A DNA stretch of 64,000 bases from UBA1361 sp041656375 (GTDB lineage: Bacteria > Bacillota_I > Bacilli_A > RFN20 > CAG-826): assembly GCA_964410505.1 (NCBI GenBank), contig CAYPGR010000001.1, positions 124,001 through 188,000 of the forward strand, read 5' to 3'. Within the stretch, counting starts at the first letter, position 1. Each line of letters starts with the position of its first letter. The translations under genes were made by a program, and so were the position numbers. The notes under the pieces were generated by a model. The model was not told the origin of the DNA. It did no database searches and saw only the letters and a list, made by a program, of their open reading frames with translations. This document shows positions 42,282 to 50,720 of this stretch, piece after piece.

Positions 42282-43559
42282 ATGTTAGATATCAATTTAA
42301 TTAGAACCGAACCGGAAAAGGTTCAAAATTCACTGGCCAAGAAGGGTTGGAAATTCGATCCGCAAGAACTTTTAGCGCTTGATGAAAGAAGACGTTTAAT
42401 TCGCGTTGAGGTTGAACAAACCAAAGCCCAAATGAATAAGTTAAGTGCGAGTGTTCCGCAAGTTAAAAAAGCAGGTGGAGATATTAATGCTCTTTTTACT
42501 GAAGTCAAAACGCTCAAACTATTAAATGAATCAAAAGAGAGTGAACTCAAAGAACTTGATGATAAAGTGTTTGATATTTTAGCAGCATTACCGAATATGC
42601 CGGATGAGGACTTGCTCCCAGGGGAAAAAGAGAACAATAAAGTCGTCCACACCTTTGGAAAAATGCCTCATTTTGATTTCCCTGTCAAAGATCACGTTGA
42701 ATTATGTGAAACTTTAGGTATTATTGATTATAAACGGGCCGCCAAAATTAGTGGCAGTGGGACGTGGATTTATACCGGCATTGGTGCTCAACTCGAATGG
42801 GCGCTTTTAAACTTCTTTATTAGTGAACATTTAAAAGCAGGTTATGAAATGATTCTTCCGCCCCATATTCTAAATTATGATAGTGGCTTTACCGCTGGTC
42901 AATTCCCCAAATTTAAAGAAGATGTTTTCTGGCTTGAAGGATCAGAACCCGCAAAATTCTTACTACCAACCTCAGAAACCGCACTCGTCAATCTTCACCG
43001 GGATGAAATTTTAACGGATGCCGAATTACCAAAGAAATATTTTGCTTACACCCCTTGCTACCGTAAAGAAGCGGGTAGCTACCGGACTGAAGAACGCGGA
43101 ATGATTCGCGGTTATCAATTTAATAAAGTTGAATTATTCCAATACACCAAGGCGGAAGCTTCACCAAAAGCATTTGAAGAAATGGTGGTGCATGCGCAAG
43201 GATTGGTTGAAAAATTAGGGCTTCACTTCCAAGTTAGCAAATTGGCGGCGGGTGACTGTTCACACGGAATGGCGCGGACATACGATATTGAAGTTTATAT
43301 CCCGTCGATGGGTATTTATAAAGAAGTGAGTAGTGTCAGTAATGCGCGCGATTATCAAGCACGGCGCGGCATGGCTCGTTACCGTGAAAAAGAAACAAAC
43401 ACCGTTAAATATCTCCATACCCTCAATGGTTCTGGATTAGCAACAAGCCGTTTAATTCCGGCAATTGTTGAACAATATCAACAAGCCGATGGCAGTGTCG
43501 TGGTGCCAGAAGTCTTAAGACCATTCTTGGGTGTTAGCCTTTTACAAAAGAAGGCCTAG
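42282..43559 (+). CDS. serS: seryl-tRNA synthetase
   Basis: Charges tRNA-Ser. It has 425 residues. An N-terminal helical hairpin (about 30-100) grips the long variable arm of the tRNA. The class II core carries motif 2 CYRKEAGSYRTEERGMIRGY (about 258-277) and motif 3 NGSGLATSRLIPAIVE (about 385-400). The HQF of many SerRS proteins reads YQF here. GGAGAG lies before the ATG. Controlled by the T-box just upstream. The promoter of the SRP RNA gene lies in its last codons. Confidence 0.97.
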   Translation: MLDINLIRTEPEKVQNSLAKKGWKFDPQELLALDERRRLIRVEVEQTKAQMNKLSASVPQVKKAGGDINALFTEVKTLKLLNESKESELKELDDKVFDILAALPNMPDEDLLPGEKENNKVVHTFGKMPHFDFPVKDHVELCETLGIIDYKRAAKISGSGTWIYTGIGAQLEWALLNFFISEHLKAGYEMILPPHILNYDSGFTAGQFPKFKEDVFWLEGSEPAKFLLPTSETALVNLHRDEILTDAELPKKYFAYTPCYRKEAGSYRTEERGMIRGYQFNKVELFQYTKAEASPKAFEEMVVHAQGLVEKLGLHFQVSKLAAGDCSHGMARTYDIEVYIPSMGIYKEVSSVSNARDYQARRGMARYREKETNTVKYLHTLNGSGLATSRLIPAIVEQYQQADGSVVVPEVLRPFLGVSLLQKKA

Positions 43560-43569
43560 TTGGTATAAT
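43541..43569 (+). promoter_or_regulatory. promoter of the SRP RNA gene
   Basis: TTTACA (43541-43546), 17 bases, TATAAT (43564-43569) with an extended TGG in front. It overlaps the 3' end of serS and points to a start near 43575. One of the best promoters in the window. Confidence 0.85.
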
Positions 43570-43573
43570 AAAG

Positions 43574-43654
43574 GTGCCATCGCGATGATTATTTTTCGAA
43601 CCAGGTCAGGACGGGAACGTAGCAGCCTTAAGATATAGTAGTCATGTGCGGTGG
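43574..43654 (+). ncRNA. ffs: signal recognition particle RNA, short (4.5S) type
   Basis: RNA core of SRP, which binds Ffh and targets membrane and secreted proteins. About 80 bases. The ends pair (CCATCGC with GCGGTGG, then ATGATTA with TAGTCAT). The apical part has the conserved asymmetric loop (CCAGGTCAGG opposite GTAGCAGCC) and a stem ACG/CGT closed by GGAA. It lacks the Alu domain of the long Bacillus scRNA. The 3' stem is followed by TTTTAATTT and then the tadA start, so stem plus T's may act as its terminator. Exact ends are estimated. Confidence 0.92.
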
Positions 43655-43665
43655 TTTTAATTTAT

Positions 43666-44127
43666 ATGGAAAAAATATTAGATATAAAATTTATGAAAGC
43701 AGCCTTAAAAGAGGCCGTGAAAGCAGCGTTAATTGACGAGGTACCGATTGGTTGCGTCATTGTTAAAGATGGCAAAATTATTGCCCGAGGTCATAATCTA
43801 CGAGAAATCAATCATGATCCTCTCGGTCATGCTGAAATGGTCGCCATTAAGAAGGCAAGCAAAAAATTAAATGCCTGGCGCCTCAATGACTGCGAACTTT
43901 ATGTTACGGTTGAACCTTGTGCCATGTGTGCGGGGGCCATTATGTGGAGCCGCTTTAAGCGGGTTGTTTTCGGCACTCATGATATCAAAGGCGGGGCGAT
44001 GGGCCAGAGTTTTAATCTCTTTAATGAAAAAATTGTCAATCACACCCCAGAAATTAAGGGAGGGGTGCTCGAAACAGAATGTAAAGCCCTCATCCAAGAC
44101 TTTTTTCGGAAAAAAAGACAATCATAA
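43666..44127 (+). CDS. tadA: tRNA adenosine(34) deaminase
   Basis: Deaminates A34 to inosine in tRNA-Arg. From ATG 43666 it has 153 residues. The zinc/catalytic motifs are GHAEMVAIKKA (His and Glu, about 52-62) and PCAMCAGAIMWSRF (two Cys ligands, about 82-95). An in-frame GTG at 43651 lies inside the SRP RNA and is rejected. The likely ribosome binding site GGTGG is the 3' strand of the SRP RNA stem. Bacillus has the same neighbours (yaaJ and scr), but dnaX and recR do not follow here. Confidence 0.93.
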   Translation: MEKILDIKFMKAALKEAVKAALIDEVPIGCVIVKDGKIIARGHNLREINHDPLGHAEMVAIKKASKKLNAWRLNDCELYVTVEPCAMCAGAIMWSRFKRVVFGTHDIKGGAMGQSFNLFNEKIVNHTPEIKGGVLETECKALIQDFFRKKRQS

Positions 44128-44144
44128 AACGAATATTTTATAAT
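44115..44144 (+). promoter_or_regulatory. candidate promoter of the MacB-like ABC gene
   Basis: AAGACA (44115-44120), 18 bases, TATAAT (44139-44144), starting in the last codons of tadA. A short AT-only hairpin (TTTATCTT/AAGATAAA) lies in the leader. Confidence 0.45.
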
Positions 44145-44217
44145 CAGGCTTTTTATCTTGTAAAGATAAAGTAAAAATTAGACAATGTATTAATAAATCC
44201 TATACAGGAGGTTTAAT

Positions 44218-46755
44218 ATGCTTGTCTTACGTGATATCTATAAAGATTATTTTGTGGCGAAAAAGCCACTTCATGTCCTCAAGGGACTGAATTTATCTTT
44301 TCCAAAACAACAATTTGTAACGATTTTAGGTCCTTCCGGATGTGGTAAAACCACGCTTTTAAACTTAATTGGTGGCCTTGATAAATATACATCAGGTGAT
44401 TTAATTATTGAAGGAAAGTCGACTAAATTATTTAAAGATAAAGATTGGGATGCCTACCGTAACCACCGAGTCGGGTTTGTGTTTCAAAGTTATAATTTGA
44501 TTCCCCATTTAAGCATTATTGAAAACGTTGAAATTTCATTAACCCTGTCAGGAATGAGCAGTTCCTTACGACGGGAGAAAGCCCGGGCTTCACTCCTTGA
44601 TGTCGGCCTTGAGAGTGAACTTTATAAAAAACCAAATCAACTTTCGGGCGGTCAACTCCAAAGAGTGGCGATTGCCCGTGCCATTGTCAATGATCCGACG
44701 ATTATTCTTGCCGATGAACCAACGGGTGCGCTTGACAGTAAAACGAGTGAGCAAGTCATTGGCATCTTAAAAGAAATTAGTAAAAAACGACTTGTGATTA
44801 TGGTGAGTCATAACGAACAACTGGCTTTGAAAGTAAGTGACCGAATTATTCGCATGTTAGACGGAAAGATTACAAGTGACACGGATGAAGAAGCGTCAAT
44901 CAAACGGCAAAGTGCAGCAGAGGCAAATGATTATGAAGTTAATAAAGGCACCGCGATGTCTTTTCCAACGGCCCTTAAAAGCAGCTATAAAAACATTTTA
45001 ACGAAAAAAGGCCGCACGATTCTCACTTCCTTAGCTGGTTCTTTAGGCATTATCGGGATTGGTCTCGTCGCCGCTGTTAGTAATGGTTTCCAAGGCTATA
45101 TTAACCGTATTGAACGCGATACGATGGCCTCGTACCCAATTGGGGTTTTTGCCCAGTCAGTTGATATATCAGGGGGCTTTAAAAGACCTGACCTTGGTGA
45201 AGAGTTCCCCGTGACGGAAGAAGTCATAACGTATGATGATAGTGAGTTCACTAATGCCCCTGTTACTATTAACCAAAATATCATTACCGAGGAATTTATT
45301 GATCTCGTTGAATCATTTAAAACTGAAGGTCTCGCCAAAAGTACGATGATCAACTATGCCTCGCAGATGAAAATCATTGCCAAACCACCCACCAATAACG
45401 CCATCCAAGTGCAACCAGCGTGGTTTAATAATTTTACCCCGCTTCCGAATGGTCTTTTTACCCAACTACCGGGTGACGAAGCGTATATGACAGAGTTTTA
45501 TGATGTCATTGGTGAAAACTCACGATTTGCGCAAAATAAAAATGAAATTATGCTGGTGGTTGATAAATATAATCGCGTTTCCTTAAAAGATTTAGCGCGC
45601 ATTGGCATCATTAACTACACTGATACCATGAAAGCCATCAGTTTTGACGATATCTTGAATAAAGATTATAAACTCGTCCACTTTAACGATTTTTATGTGA
45701 AGCAAAGTGGGAATACAGATGATATTGTCGTCACAGACTATTACGGCAACGATCGTTTAATAGAAAAATACCGTTATATTGCTGAACAAACCATTTATGA
45801 AAATCCTGATGTCGGCGAAATGATTACGATTACCGGTATTCTTCGACCAAAGAAAAATGTTCAATTTGAATTAGTATCTCCCGGCCTTGTTTTTACCCAA
45901 GAATTAAATGACTACATGTATGAACAAAATAAGGGCAATAACATTGCGCGGGCACAGGTGAATAACGTGGTAATTAAAGCTGACCCTTTGACGGTGACGA
46001 TGGAAAATATAAAAGATGTGATTGAATTTCATTCGGTCTTTGCTGGTGCCTCAAATCCAATTTATACGTATACCGACTATTTTAATTACCTTAAATACTT
46101 TGGGGTACAAAAAAGCGACATTAATAATACGGATTTAGCCTACTCGCTGCTTTTAAATCAAGTGCTCGATGAAGCTTATTCACCTGTTGAATCAATTGCG
46201 ATTTTTGCTACTGACAGTGCGAGTAAAAAAGAAATTAAGGTTCGTGTTGCGGCCTATAACAAAGATCGGCCTGAACGTAATCAAATTAAACTTTTTGATG
46301 CGGTTGAGTTAGTGACAAACTCTCTGGCAACGATGATTGATGTGGTCTCGATTGTCTTGATTGTCTTTACCAGTATTTCGCTCGTCGTTTCTGGGTTCCT
46401 CATTGGCATTATCACGTATGTCAGTGTCATTGAACGAACAAAAGAAATTGGGATATTAAGAGCGATTGGGGCACGAAAGAAAGATATATCGCGCTTATTT
46501 AATGCGGAAACTTTCATTATCGGGTTACTCGCGGGACTGATTGGAGTCGTCACAACCTATCTTTTATCAATACCGATTAACCTCATATTAAACTCTATTT
46601 TCCCAGATCAAAACATCGGAAATATTGCTTTCTTAGCTCCACTTGCGGGATTACTATTAATCATCTTTAATGTCTTACTTACCGTAGTCGCAGGCTTAAT
46701 TCCAAGCCGCATAGCCGCGAAAAAAGATCCGGTTGTTGCATTACGAACTGAATAA
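44218..46755 (+). CDS. MacB-like ABC transporter, fused ATPase and FtsX-type permease
   Basis: 845 residues. The N-terminal ATPase (1-225) is of the LolD/MacB kind: Walker A GPSGCGKTT (about 38-46), signature LSGGQLQR, Walker B ILADEPTGALD. A first membrane helix lies at about 275-297. A large outside domain of roughly 390 residues follows, then three helices with the FtsX motif SVIERTKEIGILRAIGARKKDI (about 736-757). Such proteins act as mechanical pumps or in peptide stress response rather than classical channels. No partner adaptor gene is adjacent. AGGAGG is well placed before the ATG at 44218. Confidence 0.88.
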   Translation: MLVLRDIYKDYFVAKKPLHVLKGLNLSFPKQQFVTILGPSGCGKTTLLNLIGGLDKYTSGDLIIEGKSTKLFKDKDWDAYRNHRVGFVFQSYNLIPHLSIIENVEISLTLSGMSSSLRREKARASLLDVGLESELYKKPNQLSGGQLQRVAIARAIVNDPTIILADEPTGALDSKTSEQVIGILKEISKKRLVIMVSHNEQLALKVSDRIIRMLDGKITSDTDEEASIKRQSAAEANDYEVNKGTAMSFPTALKSSYKNILTKKGRTILTSLAGSLGIIGIGLVAAVSNGFQGYINRIERDTMASYPIGVFAQSVDISGGFKRPDLGEEFPVTEEVITYDDSEFTNAPVTINQNIITEEFIDLVESFKTEGLAKSTMINYASQMKIIAKPPTNNAIQVQPAWFNNFTPLPNGLFTQLPGDEAYMTEFYDVIGENSRFAQNKNEIMLVVDKYNRVSLKDLARIGIINYTDTMKAISFDDILNKDYKLVHFNDFYVKQSGNTDDIVVTDYYGNDRLIEKYRYIAEQTIYENPDVGEMITITGILRPKKNVQFELVSPGLVFTQELNDYMYEQNKGNNIARAQVNNVVIKADPLTVTMENIKDVIEFHSVFAGASNPIYTYTDYFNYLKYFGVQKSDINNTDLAYSLLLNQVLDEAYSPVESIAIFATDSASKKEIKVRVAAYNKDRPERNQIKLFDAVELVTNSLATMIDVVSIVLIVFTSISLVVSGFLIGIITYVSVIERTKEIGILRAIGARKKDISRLFNAETFIIGLLAGLIGVVTTYLLSIPINLILNSIFPDQNIGNIAFLAPLAGLLLIIFNVLLTVVAGLIPSRIAAKKDPVVALRTE

Positions 46756-46787
46756 ACCATCTTCTCAACAGAAAGGTAGAACCATAG

Positions 46788-49268
46788 ATGAAAAACGATA
46801 AGAAACACCGCCCAGGTGCGGCGACGACGATCATCAAGAAAAGTGAAATATTAGTCGATGAAGTCGTCCGCTACACGCCGAGTTATACCGAGGGGTTAAC
46901 CACCCAGCAAGTCAATGCGCGGCGGAAAGCAAAATTAACGAATGAGAAACCAAATAAAGGGGTTAAATCTACCTTTGCCATTTTAATGGCGAACCTTTTT
47001 AGTTTCTTTAATACATTGCTATATGTCATTGGGGCGGCACTCATTTATATTGGTGAATGGGCGAGTCTTTTATTCCTTGGTATTCTATTTACGAATATTT
47101 TAATTGGTTTAATTCAAGATTTTCGGGCGCGTAAAACGCTAAAAAAACTCTTAATATTAAATAAACAAAAAGTCATGGTTGTGCGTGATGGTGTGGAAAC
47201 ACTGATTTCGAGTGATGACGTCGTCCTTGACGATATCATTAAACTAAAACTAGGGGATCAAATCGTCGCCGATGGTGTGGTGATTAATGGTAGTGCTGGC
47301 GTCAATGAATCGCTTTTAACGGGCGAACCTGACATTATTTATAAAACGATAGACAGTAAAGTTCTTTCCGGATCTTTTGTCACTACCGGGACTTGTTATT
47401 ACCAAGTCGATACGATTGGAAAACTTGGTTATGCCCAAAAATTACAACTACGGGCGAAAAAATTTAAACGGCCGGGTTCGGAATTATTAAACTCCATCCG
47501 TAAATTGTTTCGGGTGATTGGTGTCATTGTCATTGTGATGGCGCTGCTTTTAATCTTTAATAGTTTCTATCAAGGGTCTAATTTGGAAGATAGTATCAAA
47601 TCCATCGCCGGGTCCCTTGTCGCAATGATTCCTTCGGGGATGTATTTATTAACGAGTGTAACCTTGGCCGTCGGTGTTATACGTCTCGGTCAAAAGAAGA
47701 CCCTTGTTAATGAGATGTATTCGATTGAAATGTTGGCCCGTGTCAACGTCCTTTGTTTAGATAAAACCGGCACCATCACGGATGGCACCATGAAGGTCAA
47801 TGAAGTGATTACTTTAAAGGCACCAAAAGATGAAGACTTAACTCGAATTATTGCCTCGGTTGTGATTGCTACTCAGGATGAAAATCCAACCGCACTTGCC
47901 TTAAAAGATCACTTTAAAACGAGCTTACCGCTTAAAGCAACGGCAAGTTATCCTTTTAACAGCGAAACAAAGTATAGTGGCGCTACTTTAGAAGGAACAA
48001 CTTATGTTATCGGGGCTTCAAAGATGATTTTAAGTCCGAAAATGATGAAATCAATTACCGAAATTGAACTTATTTACCTCAAACGGGGGTTACGTGTGAT
48101 GGTACTTGCGAGCTCTAAAAAACCCTTTGTTGCAAAGAAACTACCGATTGACCTCACCCCGCTAGCGTTAATTGTTATTCAAGACAATATTCGCACGGAA
48201 GCGATTAGTGCAATTCAAGAATTCCAAAAAAACGGTGTTGAAATAAAGATTATATCGGGTGATGATCCGATTAGTGTGAGTGAGATTGCCCGCCAAGTTG
48301 GCATCGTTGGTGCGGATCGTAACCTAGACTTTTCACATATCACCAATCCGGCGGATTATTCACTTGAGGATTTTGCCATTTATGGTCGCGTTCGACCCGA
48401 ACAAAAAGAAGGTATCATCACCAAACTTCAAGCTGATGGCAAAGTCGTGGCGATGATTGGGGATGGCGTCAATGACGTGCTTGCTTTAAAAGCGGCCCAA
48501 TGTTCGATTGCAATGGGTGCCGGAAGTGCGGCCGCCCGTGGTGTGAGCCATCTCGTTTTACTTGATAATAACTTTGATGTTTTACCCTCAATCGTGGATG
48601 AAGGAAGACGAGCGATTAATAACCTCCAAAAGACATGGTCACTCTTCTTAATTAAAACAATATTTGCGATGATTTTCTCCTTCCTTTTTGTAAGTGCGGG
48701 ATTACTTGGTGAAGCTCTTAATGATATTCGTTATCCGTTAGAACCGAAGCACTTATACCTCTGGGAAATTCTTTCGCTTGGGGTACCTGCCTTCTTCTTA
48801 TCAATGCAACCAAATAAAGAGCGGGTTCAAGGGACTTTTATTAAGAATGTCGTGCGGCGAAGTGTCCCAGCAGGTCTTACTTTAGTCATTGCTGCCTTTG
48901 CGCTCCATATTTTGAAAAACTTTGTTGAAATGTCAGGTGGTACCGTGAGTAATACCTCTCCTCAAATGATAACAATGACGGTTATAACCCTCACCTTCTT
49001 AAGCTTTGTGGCCCTTTTCCGTAACGCAATGCCGATGAATAAATATCGTCTTGTGTTATTTCTAACCCTTTCCCTAGTGGCTGGATTTTTGATTGTGGCC
49101 GATAATATCTTTACCTTCTTACCGAGTGGTGACCGACTTCTCGGGATTGATGTTTTCTCTTTAACGCGCCTTAATTATGTAGAGCTAACGCTAATTAACG
49201 GAATTTTAGCCGCTATTTATATTTATGTTGATAATAAGCTTGTTCCAAAGCATGAAAGGGAAGTATGA
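46788..49268 (+). CDS. P-type ATPase, CtpE-like
   Basis: Ion pump of 826 residues. The phosphorylated Asp lies in CLDKTGTITDG (about 324-334). The actuator loop reads LLTGEPDI, where TGES is usual. The hinge motif is IGDGVNDVLALKAAQ (about 556-570), followed by CSIAMGAGSAAARGVSHLVL. About ten membrane segments are seen. The sequence around AMGAGSAAARGV resembles the CtpE group, for which calcium uptake has been proposed; substrate remains unproven. No heavy-metal N-terminal domain. The stop is TGA and overlaps psuG (ATGA). Confidence 0.82.
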   Translation: MKNDKKHRPGAATTIIKKSEILVDEVVRYTPSYTEGLTTQQVNARRKAKLTNEKPNKGVKSTFAILMANLFSFFNTLLYVIGAALIYIGEWASLLFLGILFTNILIGLIQDFRARKTLKKLLILNKQKVMVVRDGVETLISSDDVVLDDIIKLKLGDQIVADGVVINGSAGVNESLLTGEPDIIYKTIDSKVLSGSFVTTGTCYYQVDTIGKLGYAQKLQLRAKKFKRPGSELLNSIRKLFRVIGVIVIVMALLLIFNSFYQGSNLEDSIKSIAGSLVAMIPSGMYLLTSVTLAVGVIRLGQKKTLVNEMYSIEMLARVNVLCLDKTGTITDGTMKVNEVITLKAPKDEDLTRIIASVVIATQDENPTALALKDHFKTSLPLKATASYPFNSETKYSGATLEGTTYVIGASKMILSPKMMKSITEIELIYLKRGLRVMVLASSKKPFVAKKLPIDLTPLALIVIQDNIRTEAISAIQEFQKNGVEIKIISGDDPISVSEIARQVGIVGADRNLDFSHITNPADYSLEDFAIYGRVRPEQKEGIITKLQADGKVVAMIGDGVNDVLALKAAQCSIAMGAGSAAARGVSHLVLLDNNFDVLPSIVDEGRRAINNLQKTWSLFLIKTIFAMIFSFLFVSAGLLGEALNDIRYPLEPKHLYLWEILSLGVPAFFLSMQPNKERVQGTFIKNVVRRSVPAGLTLVIAAFALHILKNFVEMSGGTVSNTSPQMITMTVITLTFLSFVALFRNAMPMNKYRLVLFLTLSLVAGFLIVADNIFTFLPSGDRLLGIDVFSLTRLNYVELTLINGILAAIYIYVDNKLVPKHEREV

Positions 49269-50191
49269 TGAAAATAAAAATTAATCAAGAAGTTGCCTAT
49301 GCACTAGCAAACAACTTACCAGTAGTCGCGCTTGAATCAACGATTATCACTCATGGCATGCCTTATCAAAAAAATGTTGAAATTGCTTTGAAAGTCGAAG
49401 AAGCAGTTCGTCATAATGGCGCCATCCCGGCAACCATTGGGGTACTTGACGGGGAAGCAATCATTGGTCTTACTGAAGACGAAATTGAAATACTTGGCAA
49501 GAAAGAAGCGGCGATTAAAATATCACGGCGCGATTTATCCTATGTTCTAAGCCAAGGGTTATGCGGCGGCACTACTGTTGCCGCAACGATGTTTCTGGCA
49601 GCGAAAGTCGGGATTAGTGTTTTTGTCACAGGTGGGATTGGAGGTGTTCATCGGGGGGCTGAAAATACCATGGATATATCGAGTGACCTTGAAGAGTTAG
49701 GGCGCACCCCGATTGCAGTCATCTCAGCGGGTCCAAAAGCAATTCTTGATTTGCCTAAAACACTTGAATATCTTGAAACCAAAGGAGTCCCCATTATTGG
49801 TTATCAAACGAGCAAAATGCCGCTCTTTTACACAATGAGTGAAGATGAGAAGGTCTTATATCGCCTTGATAAAGAAGAAGAAATTGCTGAACTCATTTTG
49901 ACTCATTTAGCTTTAAAACTAAATAGCGGAATCTTGATTTTTAACCCAATTCCATCACAATTTGCCTTACCTTATCAAGAGGTAAAAGCCTTTGTCGATG
50001 AGGCACTTTTGATGATGGATAAAGAAGGAATCATTGGGAAAAATCAAACGCCATATCTACTTTCTAAAATCTATGAATTAACAGGTGGCAAAAGCTTAGT
50101 CGCCAATGAAGCACTCATTATCAACAACGCCATCCTCGGCGCAAAAATAGCGAAAAATATGAAGAGAAATCACGATGAAAACGAAGGTTAA
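49265..50191 (+). CDS. psuG: pseudouridine-5'-phosphate glycosidase
   Basis: Splits pseudouridine 5'-phosphate into uracil and ribose 5-phosphate. It has 308 residues. Family motifs are LPVVALESTIITHGMPYQKN (about 19-38), ISRRDLSYVLSQGLCGGTTVAAT (near 95-117) and TGGIGGVHRGAENTMDISSDL (about 127-147). Two adjacent ATGs (49265 and 49268) are both possible; the first overlaps the P-type ATPase stop as ATGA. The kinase PsuK, which would make the substrate, is not adjacent. Confidence 0.92.
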   Translation: MMKIKINQEVAYALANNLPVVALESTIITHGMPYQKNVEIALKVEEAVRHNGAIPATIGVLDGEAIIGLTEDEIEILGKKEAAIKISRRDLSYVLSQGLCGGTTVAATMFLAAKVGISVFVTGGIGGVHRGAENTMDISSDLEELGRTPIAVISAGPKAILDLPKTLEYLETKGVPIIGYQTSKMPLFYTMSEDEKVLYRLDKEEEIAELILTHLALKLNSGILIFNPIPSQFALPYQEVKAFVDEALLMMDKEGIIGKNQTPYLLSKIYELTGGKSLVANEALIINNAILGAKIAKNMKRNHDENEG

Positions 50192-50720
50192 GTTAGGTTT
50201 GTCCTTAAAAAAATTCATGACCACAGATCCGCTTGATACGATCAGTGTCATTAGCATTACTAAAGACTGTCATGTGAATCGTCAAACGTTTTATTATCAC
50301 TTTCGCAATATATATGACTTACTGACTTGGGTCTTCCTAAATGAAGAAATTGAAAAACCAAACAATGGGGATTTAGAAGAAGGCATTCTAATTATTCTTC
50401 GCTACGTTAAACATAATGAATCACTCATTACGAATACCTTGGCAAGCGCTGCCAAAGATTTAGTCCGTGAGTTTTTATTTAATTATCTTTATAACTTAAG
50501 TCTTGATTATATTCAAATGAAAGATAGTGAGAATAAACTAACGAATCATGAAAAGAAATTACTGGCGCGTGTTTATGGCTCGGGGATCACAAGCAGTGTC
50601 ATCGCGTGGTTAGAAGGAGAAGTGCTTTATTCAGAACCAGAGTTTGTGATTAAACTCGTAACCTTTTTTAAAGCTTTCCCACTCGATGCGATTAAACATA
50701 AAGGAGAGGGATATGCATAA
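50175..50720 (+). CDS. TetR-family regulator, DhaS-like
   Basis: 181 residues. The N-terminal helix-turn-helix covers about 7-50 (LKKFMTTDPLDTISVISIT, HVNRQTFYYHFRNIYDLL), the TFYYHF being typical of the DhaS branch. The C-terminal domain is helical. It overlaps psuG by 17 bases and the alcohol dehydrogenase by 8 bases. It is therefore translated with them and most likely senses a metabolite of that small operon. The ligand is unknown. Confidence 0.8.
   Translation: MKTKVKLGLSLKKFMTTDPLDTISVISITKDCHVNRQTFYYHFRNIYDLLTWVFLNEEIEKPNNGDLEEGILIILRYVKHNESLITNTLASAAKDLVREFLFNYLYNLSLDYIQMKDSENKLTNHEKKLLARVYGSGITSSVIAWLEGEVLYSEPEFVIKLVTFFKAFPLDAIKHKGEGYA

Noticed and set aside
43651..43665. GTG start for tadA
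   Set aside because: The codon is inside the SRP RNA stem; the ATG at 43666 fits the family N-terminus.
44150..44175. AT-rich hairpin after tadA as a terminator
   Set aside because: The stem contains almost only A-T pairs and is followed by A's rather than T's.
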